A stretch of DNA of 64,000 nt from G963422565 sp963422565 (GTDB taxonomy: Bacteria; Pseudomonadota; Alphaproteobacteria; MPNO01). Positions 42,728 to 52,089 of this stretch are shown here, in pieces. Positions within the stretch are counted from its first letter, which is position 1. Every line of letters begins with the position of its first letter. A model generated the notes under the pieces. The model had not been told where the DNA came from, did not search any database, and saw nothing but the letters and a program-made list of their open reading frames with translations. The DNA is taken from the NCBI GenBank assembly GCA_963422565.1, contig OY730228.1, positions 434,001-498,000 on the forward strand. The letters are read 5' to 3'. The position numbers were made by a program, and so were the translations under genes.

Positions 42728-43120
42728 ATGTACACGGCGAAGACCAGGGAGATTCGGGTTTCCGTGGAATCCGCCTATATCGACGAGCAGTCCTCGCCCG
42801 GCGACGACCGCTATGTCTGGGCCTACCGCGTGCGGATCGAGAACGAGGGCAGCGGCACCGTCCAGCTGCTCAGCCGCCACTGGAAGATCACCGACGGCAA
42901 CGGACGCCTGCAGGAAGTCCGCGGGGCCGGCGTGGTCGGCGAGCAACCCGTCCTCGCCCCCGGTCAAAGCTTCGAATACACGTCGGGCACCCCGCTCGCG
43001 ACCCCCTCGGGCATCATGCTCGGCACTTACGGGATGCGCGCCGAGAACGGCGAGCGCTTCGATATCGAGATTCCGGCCTTCTCGCTGGACAGCCCGCACG
43101 ATATCAAGCGGGTCAATTGA
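42728..43120 (+). CDS. apaG: Co2+/Mg2+ efflux protein ApaG
   Basis: A 130-residue beta-sandwich protein starting MYTAKTREIRVSVESAYIDEQS. Family marks are YVWAYRVRIENEGSGTVQLLSRHWKITDGNGRLQEVRGAGVVGEQPVLAPGQSFEYTSGTPL (in parts) and GTYGMRAENGERFDIEIPAFSL. In alphaproteobacteria apaG usually follows metZ, as here (75 bases). The molecular role is not firmly settled. Confidence 0.92.
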   Translation: MYTAKTREIRVSVESAYIDEQSSPGDDRYVWAYRVRIENEGSGTVQLLSRHWKITDGNGRLQEVRGAGVVGEQPVLAPGQSFEYTSGTPLATPSGIMLGTYGMRAENGERFDIEIPAFSLDSPHDIKRVN

Positions 43121-43166
43121 CTCGCCGGCTCCGTTGCGCCCACCCCGTCGTCGAGAGTCGATTCGC

Positions 43167-43805
43167 GTGACCGCCAAGCATGCAGAACCGTCTCCGGTCG
43201 AGGCGGTCGCGTCCCGCCCCAGCCGAGAGGACGCGCTGGAAGCGGTCAGAACGCTGATCCGCTGGGCAGGCGACGACCCGGGCCGTGAAGGCCTCGTCGA
43301 GACGCCGGACCGGGTCGTGCGCGCCTATGCGGAGTGGTTCGCGGGCTACGGGGTCGACCCCGCCCAGATCCTGGCCAAGACTTTCGAAGAAACCGACGGC
43401 TACGACGAGATGGTCGTCCTGCGCAACGTCCATTTCAGCTCCCATTGCGAGCACCACATCGCGCCGATCATCGGCCGGGCCCATGTCGGATACCTTCCGA
43501 GGCGCCGGGTCGTCGGCATCTCCAAGCTCGCCCGCGTCGTCGAACTCTACGCCAGACGGCTGCAGATCCAGGAAAAGATGACCGCGCAGATCGCCCAGGC
43601 GATCAAGGACGTGCTCCAACCCGAAGGGGTCGGCGTGGTCATCGAAGCGACCCATCAATGCATGTCGACGCGCGGCGTCGACAAGCCGGGCGCCGCCCTG
43701 ATAACGAGTCGGATGACCGGGGCGTTTCGCAACGACGCCTCGACGCGGCGCGAGTTCCTCTCCGCGATCGGCAACCCTTCGACGGGACAGACCTTCCCGG
43801 CATAG
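43167..43805 (+). CDS. folE: GTP cyclohydrolase I
   Basis: A 212-residue enzyme, the first of tetrahydrofolate synthesis, making dihydroneopterin triphosphate. Zinc and catalytic residues are in HFSSHCEHHIAPIIGRAHVGY (Cys and His of CEHH) and the later QCMSTRGV. MTAKHAEPSP begins at a GTG at 43167; an in-frame extension upstream is not conserved. It lies 46 nt after apaG and 44 nt before trkH, in a forward run of core genes. Confidence 0.94.
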   Translation: MTAKHAEPSPVEAVASRPSREDALEAVRTLIRWAGDDPGREGLVETPDRVVRAYAEWFAGYGVDPAQILAKTFEETDGYDEMVVLRNVHFSSHCEHHIAPIIGRAHVGYLPRRRVVGISKLARVVELYARRLQIQEKMTAQIAQAIKDVLQPEGVGVVIEATHQCMSTRGVDKPGAALITSRMTGAFRNDASTRREFLSAIGNPSTGQTFPA

Positions 43806-43849
43806 CGCGCCGCTCCTGCGGTCCGCGGCGGACGTCACGAGGCCAATCG

Positions 43850-45298
43850 GTGCTGGACTTCCGACCGATCTTCCATGTCGCGGGGCTGCTGCTCGCGACG
43901 CTCGCCGCCGCGATGGTGGTGCCGATGGCGGCGGATCTCGCCGACGGCCATCCCGATTGGGTCGTGTTCGCCGGATCGAGCGGGCTGACGATGTTCATCG
44001 GGGTCGCGATGGTGCTGACCTCGCGGGGCTCGAAGTTCCGCCTCGGCATCCACCAGGCCTTCCTTCTGACGACGGGAAGCTGGCTCGTCCTCACGGTGTT
44101 TGCGGCCCTCCCCTTCACCTTCTCCTCGCTTCGCCTCTCCTATACCGACGCCTTCTTCGAAGCGATGTCGGGCATCACCACGACCGGCTCCACGGTGATT
44201 ACCGGGCTCGATACGGCGCCCTCCGGCGTGCTTTTGTGGCGGGCGCTGCTGCAATGGCTCGGCGGGGTCGGCATCATCGTCATGGCGGTCGCGGTCCTGC
44301 CGCTGCTTCGCATTGGCGGGATGCAGCTCTTCCGCACCGAATCGTCGGACCGGTCCGACAAGGTGCTGCCCCGCGTCGCCCAGATCGCGACCGGAGTCGG
44401 GCTGGTCTATCTCGGTCTGACCGCGGGCTGCGCCGCCCTCCTGATGCTGGCCGGGCTCGGCGCCTTCGATGCGGTCGCGCATGCGATGACGACCATCGCG
44501 ACCGGAGGGTTCTCCACCTCGGACGAGTCCCTGGCCGGTTTCGCAAACCCCGCCGCGGAGGCGATCGTCACCCTGTTCATGCTTGTCGGCGGCCTGCCCT
44601 TCGTCCTCTATCTCCAAGCGATCCGGGGCAATCCGGGGATGCTGCTGCGCGACGGCCAAGTGCGGGCGTTCATCGCCATCGTGGCATGCATCATGCTGGT
44701 CATGGTCGCCTGGCGAACGATCGACGGCGCCGTGCCGCTGCTCCAGGCGTTCCGCGAGATCTCCTTTAACGTGGCCTCCATCGTCACCGGGACCGGCTAC
44801 ACGACGGCCGCCTATGACGGCTGGGGCCATTTTGCGGCGGCGGTGTTCTTCTTCATCATGTTCATCGGCGGCTGCGCCGGGTCGACCACCTGCGGGATCA
44901 AGGTCTTTCGCTTCCAGGTGCTCTACGCCACCGCGGAGGCGCAGATCCATCGTCTGATCACGCCGCACGGCGTGTTCGTTCCCCATTTCAACCGCCGACC
45001 CATCGACCAGGAGGTCGCGGGCTCGGTGATGGGCTTCTTCTTTCTGTTCGCGGCGACCTATGCGGCCCTGGTCCTGGCGCTCGGGGCGCTCGGGCTGGAC
45101 TTCATAACCGCCGTGTCCGGCGCGGCGACGGCGATCTGCAATGTCGGGCCCGGGCTCGGACCGGTGATCGGGCCGACCGGCACCTTCGCGCCGCTGCCCG
45201 ACGCCGCAAAATGGGTGCTGTCCGCCGGCATGTTGCTCGGCAGGCTCGAACTGTTTACCGTTCTGGTGCTGTTCACGCCCTATTTCTGGAAGGGATAG
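43850..45298 (+). CDS. trkH: Trk-type potassium uptake protein TrkH
   Basis: A 482-residue membrane protein with four pore repeats. The filter-like sequences are TTTGSTVITG, TIATGGFST, TGTGYTTA and NVGPGLGPV. It imports K+ with the NAD-binding partner TrkA, which is not in the window. The GTG at 43850 (VLDFRPIFHVAGL) is the best start; the frame upstream belongs to folE shadows. ArgE begins about 100 bases later on the same strand. Confidence 0.92.
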   Translation: MLDFRPIFHVAGLLLATLAAAMVVPMAADLADGHPDWVVFAGSSGLTMFIGVAMVLTSRGSKFRLGIHQAFLLTTGSWLVLTVFAALPFTFSSLRLSYTDAFFEAMSGITTTGSTVITGLDTAPSGVLLWRALLQWLGGVGIIVMAVAVLPLLRIGGMQLFRTESSDRSDKVLPRVAQIATGVGLVYLGLTAGCAALLMLAGLGAFDAVAHAMTTIATGGFSTSDESLAGFANPAAEAIVTLFMLVGGLPFVLYLQAIRGNPGMLLRDGQVRAFIAIVACIMLVMVAWRTIDGAVPLLQAFREISFNVASIVTGTGYTTAAYDGWGHFAAAVFFFIMFIGGCAGSTTCGIKVFRFQVLYATAEAQIHRLITPHGVFVPHFNRRPIDQEVAGSVMGFFFLFAATYAALVLALGALGLDFITAVSGAATAICNVGPGLGPVIGPTGTFAPLPDAAKWVLSAGMLLGRLELFTVLVLFTPYFWKG

Positions 45299-45396
45299 CG
45301 TGTCTCCGGTTTGCGACCGCTCTGGATCGGGAAGCCATGCGCCCCTCTTCCGGGGCGTCGGGAAGCCGGCGCTTGGCTGACGCCGCGCCGGCGCGC

Positions 45397-46542
45397 ATGA
45401 GCGATGCGGAGGCGCTCGCCTGGCTCGTCGGCTTCGACACCGTCTCGTCGCGGCCCAACCGGCCGCTGATCGACGCGGTCGCCGGCCATCTGTCGGGCCA
45501 TGGCGCCGAGATCCGCACGATCCCCGACGCGACGGGCGCCAAGGCCAACCTCTTCGCCACGTTCGGCCCCCTCGAGCCCGGCGGCATCGTGCTCTCCGGC
45601 CATTCCGACGTGGTCCCCGTCGAGGGTCAGCCCTGGACATCGGACCCGTTTCGGATGGTCGCGCGCGACGGACGCTTCTACGGGCGCGGGACCGCCGACA
45701 TGAAGGGGTTCATCGCCTGCGCGCTCGCCTTGGCCCCGCGGATCGCGGCACGCAGGCTCGCCCGGCCGATCCATATCGCCCTGTCCTACGACGAGGAGGT
45801 CGGCTGCCTCGGCGTCCGATCCATGATCGCGCTGATCGGCCGCGAGCTTCCCCGCCCCGCTTTGGCGATCGTCGGCGAGCCGACGGAGATGTCGGTCGTC
45901 AACGCCCATAAGGGCATCTCCCAGCAGCGAACGGTCGTCACCGGCCGGGACGGCCATTCCAGCCGCCCCGCCCATGGCGTCAACGCCATCCTGTACGCCG
46001 GCCGCTATATCGACCGGATTCGGGCGATCGTCGACGGTCTGCCGAAGACGGCGGCCGCGGCCGCCTTCGATCCGCCCGGGACGAGTTTCAATATCGGCAC
46101 CATCGCCGGGGGCACCGCCGTGAACATCATCCCCCGCCAATGCACGTTCCGATGGGAATTCCGGGCGACGCCCGATGTGGATCCCGCCGACATCCTCGGC
46201 CCGCTCGACGACTATGCCGCGCGCCGGCTCGTCCCGCCGATGCGCCAGGTCGACCCCGAGGCCGGGATCGAGACGGCGGTACAGGTTGCCGCGCCCACCC
46301 TGAAGCCGATACCGAGCTCGCCGGCGGAAACGCTCGGCCTCGGTATCACCGGGCAGAACCGGGCGCGCACCGCCGCCTTCACCTGCGAGGCGGGGCTGTT
46401 CGCCGAGGCAGACATACCGTCGATCGTCTGCGGGCCCGGCAGCATCGCCCAGGCGCACCAGCCGGACGAGTTCGTAAGCCGCGAGCAGATCGCGGCCTGC
46501 ACCGCCTTTCTCGAGCGGGTCCTGGAGAGCGCCGCCCGGTAG
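45397..46542 (+). CDS. argE: Acetylornithine deacetylase
   Basis: A 381-residue M20 family enzyme making ornithine from N-acetylornithine. Zinc ligands are seen in LSGHSDVVPVEG, GRGTADMKGFIA and the DEEVGCLG motif; HxxE-like groups follow, and the final part FCEAGLF-like TCEAGLFAEADIPSIVCGPG matches ArgE. MSDAEALAWLVGFDTVSSRPNRPLI agrees with the family N-terminus, so 45397 is chosen; an ATG at 45337 would add 20 residues. Confidence 0.87.
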   Translation: MSDAEALAWLVGFDTVSSRPNRPLIDAVAGHLSGHGAEIRTIPDATGAKANLFATFGPLEPGGIVLSGHSDVVPVEGQPWTSDPFRMVARDGRFYGRGTADMKGFIACALALAPRIAARRLARPIHIALSYDEEVGCLGVRSMIALIGRELPRPALAIVGEPTEMSVVNAHKGISQQRTVVTGRDGHSSRPAHGVNAILYAGRYIDRIRAIVDGLPKTAAAAAFDPPGTSFNIGTIAGGTAVNIIPRQCTFRWEFRATPDVDPADILGPLDDYAARRLVPPMRQVDPEAGIETAVQVAAPTLKPIPSSPAETLGLGITGQNRARTAAFTCEAGLFAEADIPSIVCGPGSIAQAHQPDEFVSREQIAACTAFLERVLESAAR

Positions 46543-46614
46543 CGCCCTCCCGGCCGGGTAGCCGAAGCGGTTTCCGATGGACATCGTGGCAGCGGAGGCA
46601 CTATTACCGCGGTC

Positions 46615-47433
46615 ATGGACGGGATGCGGTTCATCAAGATGCACGGGCTCGGCAACGATTTCGTGATCGTCGACGGGCGCGCGGGGCCGCCGGCCCTGGA
46701 TGGCGACGCGGTGCGCGCGCTATCCGACCGCCGGCGCGGGATCGGCTTCGACCAGCTCATCGTGATGGCGCCGCCGTCCGCCCCGGGCGCGGATGCCGCA
46801 TTCGCCGTCCTCAACGCGGACGGAAGCGCGGCCGAGGCCTGCGGCAACGCCGCGCGCTGCGTCGCCGGGCTGCTGATGGACGAGCTGGGCCGGGATGTGG
46901 TGCATATCGAGACCGCGTCCCGGCGGCTCGAAGCGCGCCGCGAGGCCAGCGGCGTCCGCATCGACATGGGCGCGCCGGTCTTCGACTGGCGGCGGATCCC
47001 GCTCGCGGCCGAGGCGGACACGGACCGGTTGGCGCTCGCGGCCGACGGGCTCGAAGGACCGGCCGCCGTCAATATGGGGAATCCCCACGCGGTGTTCCTG
47101 GTGGACGATGCGGAGGCCGTCGATCTCGCGCGCATCGGACCCCGCCTCGAGCAGGATCCGATCTTCCCCGAGCGCGCGAATATCGGTGTCGCCGCCCTGG
47201 TTGGCCCGGACCGGCTTCGCGTCAGGGTGTGGGAGCGCGGCGCCGGCCTCACCCCGGCCTGCGGTACCGGCGCCTGCGCCGCGGCCGTGGTCGCGCACCG
47301 CCGGGGCCTGTGCGGCCGGCGGGTCGAGACCGTGCTGGACGGCGGCAGCCTGGAGATCGCCTGGTCCGAGGACGATCGGGTCCTGATGACCGGGGCGTTC
47401 GCCTACAGCTTCCGCGGCCGGCTGCCGCCATGA
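46615..47433 (+). CDS. dapF: Diaminopimelate epimerase
   Basis: A 272-residue enzyme converting LL- to meso-diaminopimelate for peptidoglycan and lysine. The two catalytic cysteines are Cys76 (EACGNAARC) and Cys216 (TPACGTGACA). FIKMHGLGNDFVIVD opens the first domain. It is translationally coupled to mtaB (ATGA). Confidence 0.96.
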   Translation: MDGMRFIKMHGLGNDFVIVDGRAGPPALDGDAVRALSDRRRGIGFDQLIVMAPPSAPGADAAFAVLNADGSAAEACGNAARCVAGLLMDELGRDVVHIETASRRLEARREASGVRIDMGAPVFDWRRIPLAAEADTDRLALAADGLEGPAAVNMGNPHAVFLVDDAEAVDLARIGPRLEQDPIFPERANIGVAALVGPDRLRVRVWERGAGLTPACGTGACAAAVVAHRRGLCGRRVETVLDGGSLEIAWSEDDRVLMTGAFAYSFRGRLPP

Positions 47434-48671
47434 ACGCGCCGGAAGTGCTGACCTTCGGCTGCCGCCTCAACGCGTTCGAATCGGAGGTGATCCGTCGACG
47501 CGCCGCCGAGGCGGGGCTGCGCGACGCGGTCATCGTCAATAGCTGCGCAGTGACCGCCGAGGCCGAACGCCAGGCGCGGCAGGCGATCCGCAAGGCGCGG
47601 CGGTCCCGGCCCACCGCCCGAATCATCGTCACCGGCTGCGCCGCCCAGCTCTTTCCCAACCGCTTTGCGGCCATGCCCGAGGTCGACCGCGTCATCGGCA
47701 ACCGCGAGAAGCTCCGAGCGGCGAGCTATGCCGGCGATACGGCTCTGCAAGTCGGCGACATCATGTCGGTCCGCGAGGGCGCGGCGCATCTGGTCGAGGG
47801 CGTGGCGGGCCGCGCACGTGCCTTCGTTCAGATCCAGCAGGGCTGCGATCACCGCTGCACCTTCTGCATCATACCTTTCGCCCGCGGACCCAACCGATCG
47901 CTGCCGGAAGACGAGATCCGGCGGCAGATCCGACTCCTGACCGCGAGCGGATGCCGGGAGGTGGTGCTGACGGGGGTCGACATCACCGATTACGGGCGAG
48001 ACGCCCATGGCGTGCCGATGCTTGGACGGCTCGTGCGCAGCCTTCTCGCGCAACTGCCCGAGCTGCCGCGGCTCAGGCTGAGCTCGCTCGACCCGGCCGA
48101 GGCGGACGACGAGCTGATGCGAGCGATCGCCGAAGAACCGCGGCTGATGCCCCATTTCCATCTCAGCGTACAGTCGGGATCCGCGATGATCCTCAAGCGC
48201 ATGGCGCGCCGTCACAGTCCGGGCGACGTGACCGACTTCTGCGAGGCGGTGCGCCGGGTCCGGCCGGACGCCGTGTTCGGCGCCGATCTGATCGCCGGCT
48301 TCCCGACGGAAACCGAGGCCATGTTCGCCGGCACGCTCGAACTGATCCGGGAGGCGGGGCTGACGTTTCTCCACGTGTTTCCCTATTCGGCGCGGCCGGG
48401 GACGCCGGCGGCGCGCATGCCGCAATTGCCGGCAGCGGTCCGACGGGAACGCGCGGCGGTGCTGCGCGCGGCGGGGGACGACCGGCGCGACCGCTTCCTG
48501 CGCTCCCGCGCCGGCGTGGTGGAACGCGTCCTCGTAGAGACCGGGCGGACCGGGCGCACGGAGCATTTCGCGCGGCTGAACCTCGACCGCCCGGCGCGGC
48601 CGGGGGCGCTGATCCGCGCACGGGTGACCGGAACCGCCTCGGGCCGGCTGACCGGGCATTCGCTGGAATGA
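47430..48671 (+). CDS. mtaB: tRNA (N6-L-threonylcarbamoyladenosine(37)-C2)-methylthiotransferase MtaB
   Basis: A 413-residue radical-SAM methylthiotransferase that converts t6A37 to ms2t6A37. The N-terminal UPF0004 domain has Cys11, Cys39 and Cys70 for a 4Fe-4S cluster; the radical-SAM cluster uses Cys139, Cys143 and Cys146 (GCDHRCTFCII); a TRAM-like tail follows. TFGCRLNAFESEV is typical of MtaB rather than MiaB. The ATG overlaps dapF, and the stop overlaps ftsY, an order common in alphaproteobacteria. Confidence 0.95.
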   Translation: MNAPEVLTFGCRLNAFESEVIRRRAAEAGLRDAVIVNSCAVTAEAERQARQAIRKARRSRPTARIIVTGCAAQLFPNRFAAMPEVDRVIGNREKLRAASYAGDTALQVGDIMSVREGAAHLVEGVAGRARAFVQIQQGCDHRCTFCIIPFARGPNRSLPEDEIRRQIRLLTASGCREVVLTGVDITDYGRDAHGVPMLGRLVRSLLAQLPELPRLRLSSLDPAEADDELMRAIAEEPRLMPHFHLSVQSGSAMILKRMARRHSPGDVTDFCEAVRRVRPDAVFGADLIAGFPTETEAMFAGTLELIREAGLTFLHVFPYSARPGTPAARMPQLPAAVRRERAAVLRAAGDDRRDRFLRSRAGVVERVLVETGRTGRTEHFARLNLDRPARPGALIRARVTGTASGRLTGHSLE

Positions 48672-49597
48672 GCGGCGGCTGGCTCGGGCGGCTCGGCGCC
48701 GGTCTCTCGCGCAGCTCACGGCGGTTGGGAGCCGGGATCGGCGCCGCCCTCGCCCGCCGGACTCTCGATCCAGAGGCGCTCCAGGACCTCGAGGACGCCC
48801 TGATCGAAGCCGATCTCGGCGTCGCGGCGGCCACCCGGATGACCGAACGGCTCTCCGAGGCGCGGATAGGGGCGGATGCGGAGGCCGTCCGCGAGACGCT
48901 GGCCGCGGAGATCGCCGAGATCCTTGCGCCGGTCGCCCGGCCGCTCGAGATCGACATCGCGCGGCGCCCCTTCGTCGTCCTCGTCGTCGGCGTCAACGGA
49001 ACCGGAAAAACGACGACCATCGGAAAGCTCGGCAAGCGGCTTGCCGTCGAAGGGCGGCGCGTGATGCTGGTCGCGGGCGACACGTTCCGGGCGGCCGGGG
49101 TGCGCCAGCTCGAGCTCTGGGGGGAACGCATCGGCTGCCCGGTCATGTCCCGGCCGCCCGGATCGGACCCGGCGGGCCTGGCCTTCGACGCCGTCGCGCG
49201 CGCGCAGGCCGACGGACTCGACGCGGTCCTGATCGACACGGCCGGCCGGGTGCAGAACCGGGCCGACCTGATGGAGGAACTCGCCAAGATCGTCCGGGTG
49301 CTGCGAAAGCGCGACCCGGAGATGCCGCACGCCTCTCTCCTGGTTCTCGATGCGACCACCGGCCAGAACGCCCACTCCCAGGTCGCCGCGTTCCGGGCCG
49401 CGACAGAGGTCACGGGGCTGATCGTCACCAAACTCGACGGTTCGGCGAAGGGAGGCGTGCTGGTCGCCCTCGCCGAACGTTTCGGTCTGCCGGTGCATGC
49501 GATCGGGGTCGGTGAGGGCGAGGACGATCTCAACCCGTTCGACGCCGATGCGTTCGCCCGCCGCCTCGTCGGGCTCGGCGACCCGCCGCTCCGCTGA
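48668..49597 (+). CDS. ftsY: Signal recognition particle receptor FtsY
   Basis: A 309-residue GTPase that docks SRP-ribosome complexes at the membrane. G1 is GVNGTGKTTT (108-117), followed by DTFRAAGVRQLELW, DTAGRVQNRADLM, TKLDGSAKGG and IGVGEGEDDLNPFD. The acidic A domain of E. coli FtsY is absent, as usual in this group; an amphipathic, basic N-terminus (WLGRLGAGLSRSSRRLG) could bind the membrane. Confidence 0.96.
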   Translation: MSGGWLGRLGAGLSRSSRRLGAGIGAALARRTLDPEALQDLEDALIEADLGVAAATRMTERLSEARIGADAEAVRETLAAEIAEILAPVARPLEIDIARRPFVVLVVGVNGTGKTTTIGKLGKRLAVEGRRVMLVAGDTFRAAGVRQLELWGERIGCPVMSRPPGSDPAGLAFDAVARAQADGLDAVLIDTAGRVQNRADLMEELAKIVRVLRKRDPEMPHASLLVLDATTGQNAHSQVAAFRAATEVTGLIVTKLDGSAKGGVLVALAERFGLPVHAIGVGEGEDDLNPFDADAFARRLVGLGDPPLR

Positions 49598-49630
49598 GCC
49601 CGACCGCCGGTGCTGGTGCGGACCGGCCGG

Positions 49631-50656
49631 CTACTCGCGCAGGCGCGGCGGGACCCGCACGCGCCGCGGCAGGACCGTCCCGCGGCCGGCGGCCTCGGCG
49701 CGGGCCAGGACCTCGATCGCGAGCGCCAGGTCCGAGAGACCCATCCCCATCGCCTTGAACAAGGTGAGGTCGCAATCCTCGGGACGGGTTGCCGCCTCGG
49801 CGATCACGCGGGAGATCGGCCGAACCGCCGACCAGCCCGCCGGGTCGCCGCCGAACCGTTCCCGGAATTCCGCCGAGAGCGCCCGAACTCCGTCCACGGT
49901 GTCGACGACGACCATCGAACAGCGTCGGAAAACATCCTGCGCGAACTCGGCGCGGGTCGGCACGATCGCCCCCATGGCGTTGACATGGGCGCCACGCGCA
50001 ACCATCGACGCGGTGAGAAAGGGTGCAGTCGCATTGGTGAGCAGCGTCACGATGGATGCGTCCGCAACCGCCTCTTGGAGGCTCGGCGCGGCGGTGGCGG
50101 CGAGCCCGAGCTCCCGGCGGGCGCGTTCGGCGAGCGCCTCGCGCGCCTCGGCGCGGCGGCTGAAGACGCGCACCTGGGCGAGATCCCTCGCCGCGGCGCA
50201 GGCGGCGATATTGGGCAGCGCCTGCTTGCCCGTGCCGATCACCGCGAGGGTGTCCGCCCCTGGCGCCGCCAGCCGCGACGTGCCGACGCCGGTCATCGCT
50301 GCGGTCCGAAGCTGGCCGAGCGCCGTCGCCTCGACGACCGCCCGGAGCCGTCCGTCCTCCAGCGAGAACAGGACCAGCACGGTCTCCGATCTGCCGCCGA
50401 CATTGACCCATGTCTTGATCCCGCACAGCCCGGCACCGTCGGCCGCGGCGCCGATCGCCTGCATCGCGTCGTTGGCGCCTACCATGAGATGGGTCTTGGG
50501 CATGTTGGCGGCCTGCCCTGTCCCCTCCATCGCCAGCGCTCGCTCCAGCGCGGCGATCGCGTCGGTGAGCGTCATCATGCGAGCGATGTCGGCTTCGCGG
50601 ATCCAGAGCGGGCCTCCGTCCTCCGTCGAACCCGCCGGCCGCGACGCTACGGTCAT
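49631..50656 (-). CDS. Ornithine cyclodeaminase / delta-1-pyrroline-2-carboxylate reductase family protein
   Basis: A 341-residue NAD(P)-binding protein. The Rossmann motif is LAVIGTGKQALPNIAA (about 137-152), with EATALGQLRTAAMTGVGTSRLAAP before it, the conserved substrate segment of the family. NAMGAIVPTRAEF and VVVDTVDGV follow. Candidate reactions are ornithine deamination, ketimine reduction or proline formation from pyrroline-2-carboxylate. The start overlaps the Nudix stop (ATGA), so the two form an operon. Confidence 0.85.
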   Translation of the reverse strand: MTVASRPAGSTEDGGPLWIREADIARMMTLTDAIAALERALAMEGTGQAANMPKTHLMVGANDAMQAIGAAADGAGLCGIKTWVNVGGRSETVLVLFSLEDGRLRAVVEATALGQLRTAAMTGVGTSRLAAPGADTLAVIGTGKQALPNIAACAAARDLAQVRVFSRRAEAREALAERARRELGLAATAAPSLQEAVADASIVTLLTNATAPFLTASMVARGAHVNAMGAIVPTRAEFAQDVFRRCSMVVVDTVDGVRALSAEFRERFGGDPAGWSAVRPISRVIAEAATRPEDCDLTLFKAMGMGLSDLALAIEVLARAEAAGRGTVLPRRVRVPPRLRE

Positions 50657-51189
50657 CCGCCGGTCTCGCCGGCGGGGTTGCCGCGCGGGAGGCGTCCGTC
50701 CCCGCTCAGCGCCTCACGGTAATGGCCGAGCGCCCAGCGAACCGATGGAAAGGCGATCTCCTCGGACGGGATATCGCGCCACTCGAACAGACGTACCTCC
50801 GCGCTCTCCGGTCCCGCGGCGATGGCCGGGCTCGTCAGCCGCGCCCGGTAGATGAGCTGAACCTGGCTGATCCGCGGGATGTTGTAGATCGCGAGCAGAT
50901 CCCGGATCTCGATCCCCGCGCAGGCCTCCTCCATCGCCTCCCGCCGGGCTCCCTCCTCGGTCGTCTCGTGGAGCTCGAGATATCCCGCCGGCAGGGTCCA
51001 GAGTCCGAGCCCGGGCCGAATCGCCCGGCGGCAGAGCAGGACGCGGTCGCGCCAGACCGCGACCGCGCCGACGACGATTTTGGGATTCTCGTAGTCGATG
51101 AACCCGCACTCCGCGCAGATGAGCCGCTCGCGGTTGTCGCCTTCGGGGACGGCACGGATCGCGGGGCCGGCGGGAGTGGGCTCGTCCAT
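50653..51189 (-). CDS. Nudix hydrolase
   Basis: A 178-residue protein whose Nudix box reads GYLELHETTEEGARREAMEEA (in two parts, about 82-103), matching GX5EX7REUXEEXG except for the last Gly region. A single zinc-ribbon half, ICAECGFIDYENPK, precedes it, as in NUDIX proteins of the NADH-pyrophosphatase-like subgroup. It may hydrolyse ADP-ribose, NADH or a nucleotide sugar. The ATG at 51189 is selected; 275 bases separate it from the divergent CMD gene and I see nothing definite in that gap. Confidence 0.85.
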   Translation of the reverse strand: MDEPTPAGPAIRAVPEGDNRERLICAECGFIDYENPKIVVGAVAVWRDRVLLCRRAIRPGLGLWTLPAGYLELHETTEEGARREAMEEACAGIEIRDLLAIYNIPRISQVQLIYRARLTSPAIAAGPESAEVRLFEWRDIPSEEIAFPSVRWALGHYREALSGDGRLPRGNPAGETGG

Positions 51190-51464
51190 GCGCCTACTCT
51201 GCTGGCCGGCCGCACCGCGTGCAAGCCGCCGGCCGGCCGGAAACCCGTGGCTCCCGAACCCGCTTCGGAGGCCGGGAGCGACCGACGGCGCCGCCGTCGG
51301 TCGCCGCGAGTTGGTAGCCGGGGACGCGACGCCGCGGGACTTCGACGATCCGCCACAGGACATCGGCGATGGCTCCGGGGGCGGCCCGCGCGCGCTGCCC
51401 TTGAGCCCGTCGGCTCTCTGGCGGATGATCGCGGCCTTGGAACGACGGCCGAGCGGAGCGAAGA

Positions 51465-52070
51465 ATGACGGAGCGGCGAATTCCGGTCGACGTGGACCCC
51501 GACTCGGGCTGCCGGCTGCCCTTGCCCCGGCGCGATACGCTCGATCCTGCGGCGCGAGAGGTTTTCGACGACCTGGACGCACCGTCCGGCAGATCTCTGG
51601 TCGGGCTCAACGGACCCGGCGGAATACGGCTGCACAGCCCGCGGCTCGCGGTGCTGACCCGACCGCTCAACCGCTATCTGCGCTGGGAGACCGCGCTCCC
51701 GGACCGTATTCGCGAGCTCGCGATCCTGGCGACCGCACGCGCTCAGGACTCGCAGTTCGAGTGGGTCCAGCACGAGGCCGCGGCCTTGGAGGCCGGGCTG
51801 TCGGCCGAGACAATCGACGTCGTCCGTCACCGACGCCCGGTGGACGGGCTCGACGAGACCGAGGCGGTGGTCGTCGCGCTCGGCCGCGAGATATTCGAAA
51901 CCAAGCGGGTCCACCCCGACACCTATGCCCGCGCGCGCGCCCTGTTCGGACCGCGCGACCTGGTGGACCTGGTGTCGCTGATGGGGCTATATGCGGCCAC
52001 TGCGGCGCTGTTGGCGGCGTTCGACATGCAGCTTCGGCCGGGCCAGAAGCCGACGCTGCCCCTCCCCTGA
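51465..52070 (+). CDS. Carboxymuconolactone decarboxylase family protein
   Basis: A 201-residue all-helical protein. RIRELAILATARAQDSQFEWVQHEAAALEAGLSAETIDVV (in parts, about 80-118) is the CMD core. The ExxxCxxH redox pair of AhpD is not present; this has the EWVQHE form of the decarboxylase/unknown branch. It is co-oriented with the FAH family gene (19 bases later), which suggests aromatic-acid catabolism. Confidence 0.85.
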   Translation: MTERRIPVDVDPDSGCRLPLPRRDTLDPAAREVFDDLDAPSGRSLVGLNGPGGIRLHSPRLAVLTRPLNRYLRWETALPDRIRELAILATARAQDSQFEWVQHEAAALEAGLSAETIDVVRHRRPVDGLDETEAVVVALGREIFETKRVHPDTYARARALFGPRDLVDLVSLMGLYAATAALLAAFDMQLRPGQKPTLPLP

Positions 52071-52089
52071 CACCTTTCGAGGAAGACCC

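Noticed and set aside
46140..47429. Upstream extension of mtaB through dapF
   Set aside because: It is the out-of-frame shadow of argE and dapF; the mtaB start at 47430 overlaps the dapF stop and begins the conserved UPF0004 domain.
48668..49597. Truncated FtsY
   Set aside because: The missing acidic A domain is the normal short form in many alphaproteobacteria; NG domains are complete.
51465..52070. AhpD-like peroxidase
   Set aside because: The CxxC and ExxxCxxH residues of AhpD are absent; only the general CMD core is present.
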